In this document: piece after piece, positions 1 to 10,000 of the stretch
Numbering within the stretch: position 1 is the stretch's first letter
Layout of the letters: each line of letters begins with the position of its first letter
DNA from: Aeoliella mucimassa
Lineage (GTDB): Bacteria > Planctomycetota > Planctomycetia > Pirellulales > Lacipirellulaceae
Assembly (NCBI RefSeq): GCF_007748035.1
Contig: NZ_CP036278.1
Span: 3,286,001-3,350,000 of the forward strand
DNA length: 64,000 nucleotides
Direction: 5' to 3'
Made by a program: the position numbers and the translations under genes
The notes under the pieces: generated by a model
The model's input: only the letters and a program-made list of their open reading frames with translations
What the model was told of the DNA's origin: nothing
The model's database searches: none

Positions 1-480
1 GAGTACGTGTCGCGCGATGGCAACTTTGCTCTCTCGGTGCCACTGACGCCGGAGGGGGAACTTACCGCCGAGGCGACCACGATGCTCGAAGAGTTTGGCG
101 CCTGGATGAAGATCAACGGTCAAGGCATCTATGGCAGTTCGGCTGCTTTCACGTTCGGCGAAGGCTCGCACCAGTTACCCGGCGGGGGACTCAATCAGAA
201 AACGGCTGACTATGAGTTCACCACCGAGGACTTCCGCTTCACCAAAGGCAAAGATGGTGCCTTGTACGTCTGGTGCATGACCGTACCAGACGATCTCGAA
301 TGCCTGAAGATTCGATCGCTGGGAACCTCGCGTAAAGGAGTGTCGCCCCCTCCCAAGAGTGTCGAACTGCTCGGCAGCGATGCTCCCGTAACCTGGAAGG
401 CGACCGGAGACGCCCTAGAGATTACGTGCCCGATGATGAAAGAGTTTCGCACGGCAGTAGGATTCCGCGTGCAGTACTAA
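1..480 (+). CDS. Alpha-L-fucosidase (GH29), C-terminal part, truncated by window start
   Basis: The frame is open from base 1, so the start lies upstream. The first ~50 residues (DGNFALSVPL, then LEEFGAWMKINGQGIYGS) match the end of the GH29 catalytic barrel, where family members read roughly NGNLLLNIxPxxDG followed by GEWLKxNGEAIY. The remaining ~100 residues fit the small C-terminal beta-sandwich of this family. GH29 enzymes release alpha-linked L-fucose with retention of configuration. The nucleophile and acid/base residues are outside the window and cannot be checked. The gene converges on the next one, leaving a ~110 bp gap with a hairpin. With the sulfatases further along it suggests use of sulfated fucose-containing glycans, which is inference. 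Confidence 0.8.
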   Translation, partial: EYVSRDGNFALSVPLTPEGELTAEATTMLEEFGAWMKINGQGIYGSSAAFTFGEGSHQLPGGGLNQKTADYEFTTEDFRFTKGKDGALYVWCMTVPDDLECLKIRSLGTSRKGVSPPPKSVELLGSDAPVTWKATGDALEITCPMMKEFRTAVGFRVQY

Positions 481-526
481 CGCAATCAGAAGAGCCATTT
501 CCTCGGGGGAAATCAAAAGAGACTGC

Positions 527-573
527 TCGCGCACGGCTGGCACAAGCTTGGAAATGCCGAATGCCGTGCGCGA
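527..573. terminator. Hairpin between convergent genes, candidate bidirectional terminator
   Basis: An 11-bp perfect inverted repeat (TCGCGCACGGC at 527-537, GCCGTGCGCGA at 563-573) surrounds a 25-nt loop that can itself pair GGCA 539-542 with TGCC 555-558. It lies exactly between the two converging genes. Leftward transcripts would continue into a modest T-rich run (TCTTTTGATTT); rightward ones have no T tract, so termination is more convincing for the leftward gene. Confidence 0.45.
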
Positions 574-591
574 ACAGTGATGATGGCCGAC

Positions 592-3351
592 TTAGCGAAG
601 CCGATAGCCTAGTCCTGCAACGGCAATCGCCAGTAATAGCCAACTCGAAGGCTCGGGAACCGCACCAACACCGCTGATGGGAAGCGACGAACCAAAGTTC
701 GCCTTCCACAGCTCGTAGTGTTCGTACCCCACGGTACCCAGCCCGTTATCGTTCGGCAGTACGCCACTGCCAAGATTGTCGCGCCAGACGGTGTAGTCGG
801 CCAGGTTCACGATGTTATCTTCATTGTAATCGCCTGGCAGTGCGTCGGCCGTAAAGGCTCCGTACATGACCGCGCCGGCCGTGCCTTCGTCGTCGCCCAT
901 CAACAGGAAGTTAAACTGCAGATCCTGCGTGCTCCCAGTGTAGAGCGGGCCGAGGTTAATGGCCGCTCCTGGACCGATGGTGGTGAAGCCTTCGGTGTCG
1001 AACTCAGCCAACAGCGAAGCCCCGTTGTCGAGTGCTTCGAGCCAGGTGTTGGTAGTGGCCGACTGTTCGGCGAGACTGTTCCAGCCCGCTTCGCTCAAAG
1101 CACCGCTGCTCGAGAGGATCTCGTAGGCGTCGATCTCCACGGTGGTGCTCGACGTGTTGCGAAGATACACATCGCCTGAACCGGAGGGGTCGACTTGCAG
1201 CACGAGATTATTCACCTTCGAACCGGTATACTCCACCCGCCCGGTGAAGGTCTTGCCATCCGACGAACGGCGATACACAAACTGCAGGTCCTCGGTGTCG
1301 CCGGCGAACGTGCCAGCCAGCGGTTTGTAGATGCTGCCGAGGGCAACGTCGCTGCCGAATGTCGCATCGGCACCGATTTTTAGCTCTCCAATGTTGCTGG
1401 TGGTTTGGGAGGTTTCGATCCAGTCAGACCCAAGCTGACCACTCTCCACCAGGCTCGTCCAATCGCTCGCTTTGTCGCTCAGCATGCCGAGATCGGAGCC
1501 GACGTAGTAACCGTCGAGGGTAATGCTCGAGCTACCAGGGTGCATGATGGTCGCCGCCCCGGTGTCGCGATTTACTTGCAGTACCAGGCGTTCTTCGATC
1601 ATGGCGGTAATGCCGACGCGGCCGCCTCCTAAATCCGTCTGAACGGTGGCCAACGACTGATTCGGAGCCAATCCACCGATCCAGCTTAACGAGCTGAAGT
1701 CTCCGGTGATCGAATCGGCCTCGACAACGGTCCATGTATCCGTGGCGGCTGGTGTGTAACCGGTGAAATCGAGCACAAGCTGTCCACCCACGGTAGCACT
1801 GGTGCCGGCTGATATAAAACCGTTGTTCGCGTTACCGGCGACCCCCACCTGATAGCTACCCGTGAGCGAAAGACTGCTATCGGTACCTACGGTCGCACCG
1901 GCTCCGATGGCCAGCGAAGAACTGCCACCAATGGTAAAAGAGCCTTCGGAGGTGAGCGAACCGCCCGACAGCACCGAGACCGCCCCGCTGCTCACGTTCA
2001 GCTCGCCATTGGTGTCGGTCCCCGCGCGAATGCTCAAGGCTCCGGTGCCAAGCACATCGAGACCACTGGAGGAGCTAATAGTCAGCGAAGCTGGACTGTA
2101 GGCTCCGACGGTATCGACGACCACGGTACCACCAAAGTCGATGGCCGCGCGTTCGTCGACCACTTGGGAATAGTCGGGAATGAAATTGACCGCCCCGACC
2201 GGATCGTACCAGTTAGTTCCCCCCGAAGCATTGGGGTTGTTATCGGTTTCAGTGAACCAGTTGTTATCGGCTGGATAAGGGCTGTAGTCGGGGTGCTTGA
2301 AGTAATACGTCACCTGGGCGAAGCTCGAAGAAGCCACCCCCACGCCCAGCAGCACTAAGGCAATCACCATCACGCGAGGGTTTACCTTGAGGCGACGCAC
2401 CAACAGCAAGCCGGCGCCGACTGCAGCGAGCCACAACGTGCTCGGCTCAGGGACCTTGGCGGACAGGAAACCAAGATCGACGCCTGCTAGCGAACCGGTA
2501 TAGTTTTGTTTCCAGAGTTCAAAGTCAGCGAAGTCGACAAAGCCGTCGGCGCTCAAGTCGCCATCCAACCGCGAGTTGGCCGATTGACGGAAATTGTCGG
2601 CAATGACCTGCAAGTCGGCAAGATCGACGCCGTTGTAGCCATCAACATCGCCCGCTGGAAACATGAAGTTCAGTGTCATGGGACCATGCCCGTTGCTAGT
2701 GCTCCCTTCGCTGCTATCGATGCGGTACTCTTTGCCGTCGGAGGTGCTGCTGATGAACAACAGGGTGACCAAACCGTCGGTATCGGCATTCAAGAAGCTA
2801 CTGAAATCGAGATCCGAACCATTCGAAATGAAGGGCAACGGTTGCTCGTCGACGCCGTCGAGGGTTAACGTACCGAGCATCGTCGCGTCGCTCGTAAAAC
2901 CAAAAGTGCCGACGGGGGCATCGTTCACCACGCCGGCTGCGTTGGAGTAACTAATTTCGGAATCGTCCCAGTCGACTCCCAGCGTATCGACCGCGGTGAT
3001 GGTGTCGTTCAGACCATACACGTCCCACACGCCTGGTCCGTTGTAGGAACTGCCCGTGAATGTTCCGCTGAGGGTGACTTCGTTGGTGAAGAACTCCGGA
3101 TTGATACCGGCGATGTCAAACCGCACGTATCCCATCCGAATCCGGGTGGTGGAACCATCGTCGTACCAACGTACTTCGACCGAAGACTTCCCCCCATGGT
3201 GACTCGTCGGGCCGCTGCCACCACCGTTGGTAATGTAGGTATCGGCATCGGGCGTTAAGCCGTAGAACTCTTGCGCGTCGGCCCTGACGGCCACAATAGC
3301 CGTGGCTGCCATGAGCAGCGTAGTCAGGTTAAATAGAGATTTATGTGTCAT
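592..3351 (-). CDS. PEP-CTERM/dockerin protein, apparently two surface proteins fused in frame
   Basis: The start chosen is ATG at 3351, preceded by AAGGGAGAAG and followed by a signal peptide (MTHKSLFNLTTLLMAATAIVAV); an ORF extension to 3429 lacks these. The product is 919 residues. The first unit has two dockerin-like loops (around residues 230-280, with GVDLADLQVIADNF and DGFVDFADFELWKQN) and a full PEP-CTERM tail near residue 298 (VPEPSTLW, hydrophobic stretch, VRRLK). Directly after it, without a stop, comes what looks like a new signal peptide (MVIALVLLGVGVASSSFAQ, Met at 2370), a beta-repeat region resembling autotransporter passenger repeats, a second dockerin-like segment near residue 835 and a second PEP-CTERM tail at the very end (VPEPSSWLLLAIAVAGLG). 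PEP-CTERM tails are sorted by exosortase in other bacteria. No enzymatic domain was recognised. Confidence 0.75.
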   Translation of the reverse strand: MTHKSLFNLTTLLMAATAIVAVRADAQEFYGLTPDADTYITNGGGSGPTSHHGGKSSVEVRWYDDGSTTRIRMGYVRFDIAGINPEFFTNEVTLSGTFTGSSYNGPGVWDVYGLNDTITAVDTLGVDWDDSEISYSNAAGVVNDAPVGTFGFTSDATMLGTLTLDGVDEQPLPFISNGSDLDFSSFLNADTDGLVTLLFISSTSDGKEYRIDSSEGSTSNGHGPMTLNFMFPAGDVDGYNGVDLADLQVIADNFRQSANSRLDGDLSADGFVDFADFELWKQNYTGSLAGVDLGFLSAKVPEPSTLWLAAVGAGLLLVRRLKVNPRVMVIALVLLGVGVASSSFAQVTYYFKHPDYSPYPADNNWFTETDNNPNASGGTNWYDPVGAVNFIPDYSQVVDERAAIDFGGTVVVDTVGAYSPASLTISSSSGLDVLGTGALSIRAGTDTNGELNVSSGAVSVLSGGSLTSEGSFTIGGSSSLAIGAGATVGTDSSLSLTGSYQVGVAGNANNGFISAGTSATVGGQLVLDFTGYTPAATDTWTVVEADSITGDFSSLSWIGGLAPNQSLATVQTDLGGGRVGITAMIEERLVLQVNRDTGAATIMHPGSSSITLDGYYVGSDLGMLSDKASDWTSLVESGQLGSDWIETSQTTSNIGELKIGADATFGSDVALGSIYKPLAGTFAGDTEDLQFVYRRSSDGKTFTGRVEYTGSKVNNLVLQVDPSGSGDVYLRNTSSTTVEIDAYEILSSSGALSEAGWNSLAEQSATTNTWLEALDNGASLLAEFDTEGFTTIGPGAAINLGPLYTGSTQDLQFNFLLMGDDEGTAGAVMYGAFTADALPGDYNEDNIVNLADYTVWRDNLGSGVLPNDNGLGTVGYEHYELWKANFGSSLPISGVGAVPEPSSWLLLAIAVAGLGYRLR

Positions 3352-3459
3352 CAACTTCTTCTCCCTTGAACAGCAATGGCGGGACTTAACTGGCCAGCCG
3401 CGTTGTGTTTGATTAAGAAAAGTGCACACGATGCGGTGCTCAATACAGGACGAGCACCC

Positions 3460-4338
3460 TTAGCGACTTCGGCGACGCACGATTGCTATGCCGACCGCAC
3501 TTACTAGCGTCAACAGCATGGTTCCAGGCTCAGGAACAGTGGCTGTGAAGAAGTCGAGATCGATGCCTTCCAACGAGCCACCTGCATCGACATAGGCCGT
3601 TTTCCACTGTCGAAAATCAGCGAAGTCAATAAAGTCGTTGTCGACCAAGTCGCCCGCGGAACGAGCGGTTTGCGCAGTGCGGTAGTTTTGCAAGATGGGA
3701 TTCAGGTCGTCGAGGGTTACCAGACCATCGCCGGTGGTATCGCCTGGTATCGGCTGCGCGTTGGCAAAGGCGGCCGTGATGTCGAAGTTGTACCAACCGA
3801 GAGCACGACTATTGCTGTTGGTTTTCGAGACGTTGATATCAAACGTTGGATTCTCGCCGAAATGGTCGCCGGCGATGTCGTTGTCGTAGCTGATTCTAGG
3901 ACTGACGGTCAAATCTCCAATCAACTCGCGAGTGTCCGTGTAGGTGCCACCGCTTGCCAACGGGGCAGTGAATTCGATGTCCCAATCCCAGGTTCCGCCG
4001 CTGCCGACCCCCGGAACAATCCGGGTGGTCGACAGTGACAGATCCGTAATCACCTCACCAGGATCAAGGCCAGTGACAGCAATCGACCACGTTTGACTTA
4101 AGGCACCGCTGCTGCTGCCCGTGCGGAAGTAGTACCGATTGTCTTGAAGGGTCTTTCCTGAATAGCCTGTGATGGTAACGGTGAAATCGCCGACATCAGG
4201 GTCGCTGATTACGTAGCTGTTCTCCTCGTCGCTTTCAGTGGTCACGGTGGTGGTAGCTGCCATCGCGGACTGGCCGGCAACCATCGCTGCGAGCGAGTAC
4301 AATGTAAGGACTGCGAATCGTAGTTTGTGCCTAGTCAT
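3460..4338 (-). CDS. PEP-CTERM protein with dockerin-like segment
   Basis: This 292-residue protein has a signal peptide ending near MVAGQSAMA, a beta-rich domain (residues ~30-195), a dockerin-like pair of loops (DTTGDGLVTLDDLNPIL and NDFIDFADFRQWK, ~200-250) and a C-terminal VPEPGTMLL tail with hydrophobic stretch and RRRSR. The beta domain is clearly paralogous to the next gene upstream: both share YVxxDPDVGxxTVTIxGxSGK, TTRIxPxVG, WDWxIEF and GGTYTDTR. The two genes lie head to tail 99 bp apart and were probably produced by tandem duplication, with only this copy holding a dockerin. The function of the shared domain is unknown; a surface or secreted location is inferred from the sorting tail. 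Confidence 0.8.
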   Translation of the reverse strand: MTRHKLRFAVLTLYSLAAMVAGQSAMAATTTVTTESDEENSYVISDPDVGDFTVTITGYSGKTLQDNRYYFRTGSSSGALSQTWSIAVTGLDPGEVITDLSLSTTRIVPGVGSGGTWDWDIEFTAPLASGGTYTDTRELIGDLTVSPRISYDNDIAGDHFGENPTFDINVSKTNSNSRALGWYNFDITAAFANAQPIPGDTTGDGLVTLDDLNPILQNYRTAQTARSAGDLVDNDFIDFADFRQWKTAYVDAGGSLEGIDLDFFTATVPEPGTMLLTLVSAVGIAIVRRRSR

Positions 4339-4437
4339 CTTGATTCCATGATGGAGTTAATGGTTACACGCTCTTAAGCGAAGCGCAGAATAGGTGTGCA
4401 GCTACCAACGCCGCACTGAATAGCACACGAAGGCTCG

Positions 4438-5088
4438 CTAAGCTCTTCGCCGACGAAGCAGACCGCCCAAGCCCGCCATGCCGAGACAAAGCATGCACCA
4501 GGTAGAAGGCTCCGGCACACGAGCGGCGGTTATATCGAAATCTCGCCATCCCACAGCGCGAGTGTTACTGGCCACGTTCTTCACTACATTCACGTAAAAC
4601 GTAGGATCCTGGCCAAAGTGGTCGCCAGCCACGGCGGCCGAAAACGCGATATCGGGATCGACGGTCACTTGCCCGTTGTTAAGCACCCGCGTGTCGGTGT
4701 AAGTACCCCCGCCTGCCAGGTCGGCGGAGAATTCGATGCTCCAGTCCCAATCGCTTCCGCCGCCAACGCTAGGGGCGATACGGGTGGTGTTCATCACAAA
4801 GTCGCTAATGTATTCGCCGGCATCGAGACCGGTGATTGCGATCTGCCAAGTGTCGTCGATTGGATCGCGCGAACTGCTAGTTCGGTAGTAGTAGTTACCA
4901 TCCTTCTCGGCTTTACCCGAGTGCCCCGAGATCGTCACGGTGTACTCACCGACGTCAGGATCGTTGACGACGTAGGAGGTTTCGGTATCGCCCGAAGTGT
5001 TCACGCTCACTAAAGCGGCCGTAGCGTTTGCCCCCAAAGTGCCGAAGCACAGCACAGCGAGAAGGGCGGCGAGTTTTGAATAAATCAT
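4438..5088 (-). CDS. PEP-CTERM protein, paralogue of the downstream neighbour
   Basis: The product is 216 residues: a signal peptide (MIYSKLAALLAVLCFGTLGANATA), the same ~160-residue beta domain as the downstream gene, and a VPEPSTWCMLCLGMAGLGGLLRRRRA-type sorting tail that begins directly after the domain, with no dockerin between. The ATG at 5088 has a good ribosome site (GAGGAG about 7 nt before). No enzymatic motif is visible. Confidence 0.8.
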   Translation of the reverse strand: MIYSKLAALLAVLCFGTLGANATAALVSVNTSGDTETSYVVNDPDVGEYTVTISGHSGKAEKDGNYYYRTSSSRDPIDDTWQIAITGLDAGEYISDFVMNTTRIAPSVGGGSDWDWSIEFSADLAGGGTYTDTRVLNNGQVTVDPDIAFSAAVAGDHFGQDPTFYVNVVKNVASNTRAVGWRDFDITAARVPEPSTWCMLCLGMAGLGGLLRRRRA

Positions 5089-5830
5089 TAGTCGCTCCTC
5101 AAAGAATCAGACCGTACGCAAGATGAAAAAGACAAGATGACTCCGCCTCGCTCGTGGCGTCGCCAATTCGGTATCAAGAAAATTCGCGTCAGGCAGACTG
5201 TTTGACCAAGCTGAAGATTAGCACGCGCTGGTGCTCTAGTTACCCAAGCATCCGCGCATGCATTGCAACGTAGGAGATCCGGCAGTCGCCTTTCCGCCGT
5301 AGCACTGATAAGGAATTGAAGAGTTGTCCGCCACACCGGCGATTCTATGTGTGGCGGTAATCCGATGTCAACGAAACTCGGGGGCTCATTTACGCAAGTT
5401 GTAAGTCACAGCTTGCATGTTGACTTTGTAAGCGATGAAACGAGAGTCAGCACCTCACAAATGCACTTTCGTAAGCTCACACTCTTGCGTGCAACTCATC
5501 TAAGAAGACCACTGTCGTTACCTTTGGATTGCCTACCGACCTGGGCAATCGCTTTGCTAACCATCACCCATCCGAGCGGCTTCCACTCTCGCTCCTCCAA
5601 CTTCCGTCTCGTTGAACGGTCGCTCCCGCTCCTGGGCGTTGGCAAACGTCCACCAACGTGACGACAACCAGGGACTATCAGCTCATTTTATCGCGGTTTT
5701 CGCCATAAAAATCCTGGCACCAACGAGTCGACCTCCCCTTGGCCCCATGTTAAAATGGGGGGTGTTTAATTAGTCCCTCTGTTTTTTGGGCCAGCTACTG
5801 ATTTACCCCCCTCTAGATTCGGATCCCACC
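5089..5830. other. Long intergenic region between divergent PEP-CTERM genes
   Basis: About 740 bp without a convincing gene; the open frames here have no family resemblance or good ribosome sites. It must hold the promoters of the two divergent genes. Two inverted repeats are visible: CCGCCACAC (5328-5336) with GTGTGGCGG (5349-5357), a perfect 9-bp stem with a 12-nt loop and no T tract, and CCCCAT (5743-5748) with ATGGGG (5755-5760), about 70 bp before the downstream start. The roles of both are unknown. Confidence 0.5.
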
Positions 5831-6658
5831 ATGATTGCCCGCCTGCTATCGTATTGTCTCACCCTCTTACTAGCCGCCTGCTTGGCAACCTCACACGCTC
5901 AAGCCGCCGAAGTGGTTGCATTCTGGGGCTTTGCCTCGGATTACGATTTCGACACAAACCCCACCAAACAAGCTTTCGCCGCCGATGTCGATAACACCAT
6001 GTCTGGCGATGCCATTCTCGAAGCCTTCCGTGGCGATGGCGATGATCTCGACGACAACGGTGGTGGCGGATTCGTCTCCTACACCTCCCCCTTCAGCGGT
6101 GTTACCTACGAACCGACTCGCACAATTAAATGGGACGATCTGGCGGGCGGCGGTGACGACTTCGACATCGATGGGGTCGATACCTTTACCCTCGATAAGA
6201 ACGACGGCGCTGGAGCAGTAGCCGGCGAAGACTTCGGCAACGACGCGCTGATGTATATCACATTCGATGGCACCGGCTACAGCGACTTCCAGTTTCGTTT
6301 CGACATCGAAGGCACCCCGGGCGATCTGCCTAGCTCGTTTGATGTGTTCTATCGCGTCGATGGCCCGAGCGGCACCTGGTTCCGTGATGCCGATCAAAAC
6401 AACATTTCACTGACCTTCTTCGACTATGATCCTGCCGACCCCGAAAACCAATTCGCCGACAGCGGTATGATCTCGTTGTCGCCAATGCTCGATGGTTCGT
6501 CGACGATTGAATTGATCATTAGCGACTTCAACGAATTCGGAAACAGCGAAATGGAGATCGATAACTTCGAGATCGTCGGCCAGAGCGTGCCAGAGCCTAG
6601 CTCAATCGCCATCGTCGCTCTCGCCCTGGTTGGCTTTGCTGTAAGCCGTCGCAAGTAG
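5831..6658 (+). CDS. PEP-CTERM secreted protein
   Basis: The ATG at 5831 is preferred because it opens directly into a signal peptide (MIARLLSYCLTLLLAACLATSHAQA); an upstream ATG-in-frame at 5786 would put 15 unrelated residues in front. The 275-residue product has a beta-rich, Asp-rich body (for example DGDDLDDNGGGG) resembling the generic extracellular beta-sandwich proteins common with this sorting tail, and ends in VPEPSSIAIVALALVGFAVSRRK. No catalytic motif was recognised. A strong terminator lies ~65 bp after the stop, so it is probably a single-gene transcript. Confidence 0.8.
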   Translation: MIARLLSYCLTLLLAACLATSHAQAAEVVAFWGFASDYDFDTNPTKQAFAADVDNTMSGDAILEAFRGDGDDLDDNGGGGFVSYTSPFSGVTYEPTRTIKWDDLAGGGDDFDIDGVDTFTLDKNDGAGAVAGEDFGNDALMYITFDGTGYSDFQFRFDIEGTPGDLPSSFDVFYRVDGPSGTWFRDADQNNISLTFFDYDPADPENQFADSGMISLSPMLDGSSTIELIISDFNEFGNSEMEIDNFEIVGQSVPEPSSIAIVALALVGFAVSRRK

Positions 6659-6723
6659 ACTACGAACCCAATCGACTTCTGTCGGCAGTAGCACGTGCCG
6701 CTTGTCCGATGCTCCACACAGAG

Positions 6724-6760
6724 CGGTAGCGTCCTTCTGGGACGCTACCGTTTTATTATT
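6724..6760 (+). terminator. Rho-independent terminator
   Basis: A perfect 11-bp stem (CGGTAGCGTCC 6724-6734, GGACGCTACCG 6740-6750) with a 5-nt loop is followed by TTTTATTATT. It sits 65 bp after the upstream PEP-CTERM gene. The remaining ~295 bp to the next gene shows nothing further. Confidence 0.9.
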
Positions 6761-7054
6761 GGCTTCGCTGCTACCCTGGATGGGCGATAGATGGCCCTCA
6801 GGGTCCCTTGCTGGTAGCGGGGTCCCTAATGCGATTTCTCCCGCAAACCACGATTTTGCCTTGGTAACCGCGGCCGAAACCGTCGCTTTTCATGAATTTT
6901 CGATTAAGATAAACGGAGTTGCGCACCATTTATCTATAGAAGGCGGACTGCGTAACTTACTACTCCCAACACTCTTCAATTCAGAGCTTGATAGGCTCCT
7001 GCAACTGGATGCGGTCCGCGACATTCGTCGTTCGCACACCCGGAACAGGCAGGC

Positions 7055-10000
7055 ATGGCGGTATTTCGAAAGCGGCACCACAACTCTCGCACCAAATCTC
7101 ATGCGTCGCGTCGTAACAGAGGTTCGCGCCTGCGCATGGAGCAGTTGGAAGACCGTCGTCTTCTAGCGGTGGTGATTAATGAGATTCACTACAATTCGGC
7201 CGACAACACCAGCTTTGAAGAGTTCATCGAACTCTACAATACGTCGTCGGAACCGGTGGACTTATCGGGCTGGGAATTCACCGACGGCATCGACTACACG
7301 TTTGCCGAAGGGCAAACGATCGCCGGCAACGGGTACGTTGTCTTGGCCCAGGATCCCGCGACTCTGCTTTCTGAGTTTGGCACCGTTGCCACTGGTATGT
7401 ACGCAGGCGGCTTGAGCAACGGCGGCGAGCGTGTTGCGTTGTCGGACAGTAGTGGCAACCTGATCGACGAAGTCGAGTACAGCACGACCTTCCCCTGGCC
7501 AATCTCCCCTGATGGCGAGGGGATGTCGATGGAATTGGTGAATCCCAACCTCGACAACAACCTCGGCAGCAACTGGCGTCCTGCTTTCACCGAACCTTTG
7601 TTCGCCAGCCCCGACGATGGTTCCACCTCGGACTTGGTGAGTGGACTCGTGCATCGCTGGAGCTTCTCCGGCAATCTCGAAGACAGCGTCGGTGGCGATG
7701 ATGCCACACTGGTCGACCCTGCTGGCATTACAGAGTTCGTCAACGGCCGACTGGATGTCTCACGCAATTCGGGCCAACTCTCGAATCAGGTACCTTTCGA
7801 ATCGGGAGCCTACGTCGACCTGCCTAACGGCATTATCTCCGATCTTGGCGAGAGCGCTACGTTCGAATGGTGGGGTACAGTGACCCGCAATCGCACCTGG
7901 GCCGAGATCTTCTCGTTCGGCACCAGCGACGGTGGCGAAGACAGCTCCTCCAGCGCGTCGGGCCAGAGTTACATCACACTCATCCCCCGCGCCGACTCGG
8001 GCGATCTTCGACTTTCCCATCGCAATGGAACTACCAGTGTAGAAACCTCGATCGACTGGTCGCAATCACCAAACACGAACACCGAGTATCACTTTGCCGT
8101 TGTCTGGGATGGAGCATCAGACACCCAGTCGCTTTACGTCAACGGTCAACTGGTGGGACAAAGCTCCACCACGCTTGATCTGGCCGATCTAAACGACAAC
8201 AACAACTGGCTCGGACGCTCGCAATGGAACGATCCGCTGTTCGACGGCTATCACAACGAGTTTCGCATCTACAATCAGGCTCTTAGTAGCTCAGCGCTTG
8301 CCGAAAGTTACGAAGCGGGTCCGAATGCGGTATTCGCGGGGCCAACGATAAACTCGTTTGAAGCCAATCAAAGCTCGATCGTCAGCGGCGAGACCGTCGT
8401 ACTCACCTGGAATGTGACCGACGCCACCTCGCTCACTATCACACCTGATGTAGGGGACGTTACCAATCGGTCGGGGACCACAGTCAGTCCCACCGAGACA
8501 ACTACTTACGTATTGATTGCGACCAACAACGAGGGCACCACCTCGCGGGCAGTCACCATTACCGTAGAACCGCAGCGTGCAACTCCAGGAGCGGCAAACG
8601 CCACGCTGGCAGACAACGCAGCCCCTGCGATTGCATCGATCGACACCTCTGGTGGCGACACGTCTGAGAGTATTGGAGTCGTTACTGCGGAAGTCTCCGA
8701 TCCCGACGGGGTTGCCTCGGTTGAATTGCAGTATCAGATCGTGCTACCAGGCGAGTATATCCCCGCTCGCTTGCCCGTGGACGTCGACGCTCTGGTCGCG
8801 AACGCCACGCTGCTTCCTACGGCTAATCCCGAGTACTTCGACCTGGCAAATTGGACTACCATCGTGATGGTGGACGATGGTACGGGAGAAGACGCGGTAG
8901 CTGGCGACGGCATCTACACCGCGTCGATACCGGCCCAAGCTCACCGCACGCTGGTGCGATATCGTATCGAAGTGTCCGACACGCTTGGCGCTACCGCGAT
9001 GGCTCCCTACGCCGACGATGCTTCGCTGAACTTTGCTTACTTTGTCTACGATGGCATTCCCGACTATGTCGACAATAACAACCAGCTGCTAGCCGATGCC
9101 GATGCGTTGGACTCGTTGCCGGTTTATCACTTGCTGACTCGTGCCGAAGACATAGCCGAAGCCAACGCCTGGGATTCCGACGACCAGATCCCCCAAGGCA
9201 CCGAGGCTCGCTACACGTTCAACTGGGGCGGCACCATTGTCTACAACGGCAAAGTCTACGACAACATCCAATATCGCCCTCGCGGAGCGAACGGCCGCTA
9301 CTACGGCGAAGGCAAACGGAGCATGCGATTCCGTTTCAACGATGGCAATTGGTTCGAACCTCTCGACCAGGATGGTGAGCCGTATCCCGAACAATGGAAA
9401 ACGCTGACCACAGGCAAGGGATTCGACAACCACTCAACGTTAACTTACTCGCTGAACGAAGCCATCACGCTGCAACTCAGCAACATGCTTGGTTTGCCAG
9501 CGATCGAAACGCACTGGTTCCAATTCCGCGTGATCGACGATTCCGCCGAAGCTCCTGATCAATGGAACGGGGATTTCTGGGGAATCAACTTCGCCCTTGA
9601 GGACTACGACAAACGCTTCCTCGATGCGCATGACCTGGAGGAAGGCAACCTTTACAAACTCAACAATCAGACACAAGACGCCGAGCGTCAACTCGATTAC
9701 CAGGCACCGAACGCGGTGTCAGACGGGTCGGATTTCAACTACGTTGAGTACGCGATGGGCCGGGCGAGCGACAAAATTGAGTATCGTGTCGACCTCGAGA
9801 AGTACTTCATCTACCACGCCTTGTCCGAAGCAGTTCGCCATTACGACTATTGGCCCACGGCCAACAAGAACATGGCCTACTACTTTGCGCCGAACTACAC
9901 CGCTGAGAAAGACTACAAAGGGGAGCTTTGGCTGCTGCTTTGGGATACCGATGCCAGCTGGGGTCCGACTTGGAACGAGGGCAAAGACCTGGTTTACGAC

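Noticed and set aside
538-557. TGGCAC followed by TTGG, resembling a sigma-54 promoter
   Set aside because: The -12 element lacks TTGC at the right spacing and the site lies in a hairpin between convergent genes.
5347-5661. 104-codon frame in the long intergenic region
   Set aside because: No ribosome site, no domain, and the composition does not resemble neighbouring genes.
6702-7166. Open frame of 154 codons before the CotH gene
   Set aside because: It runs through a strong terminator hairpin and overlaps the CotH start in another frame; no ribosome site or family resemblance.
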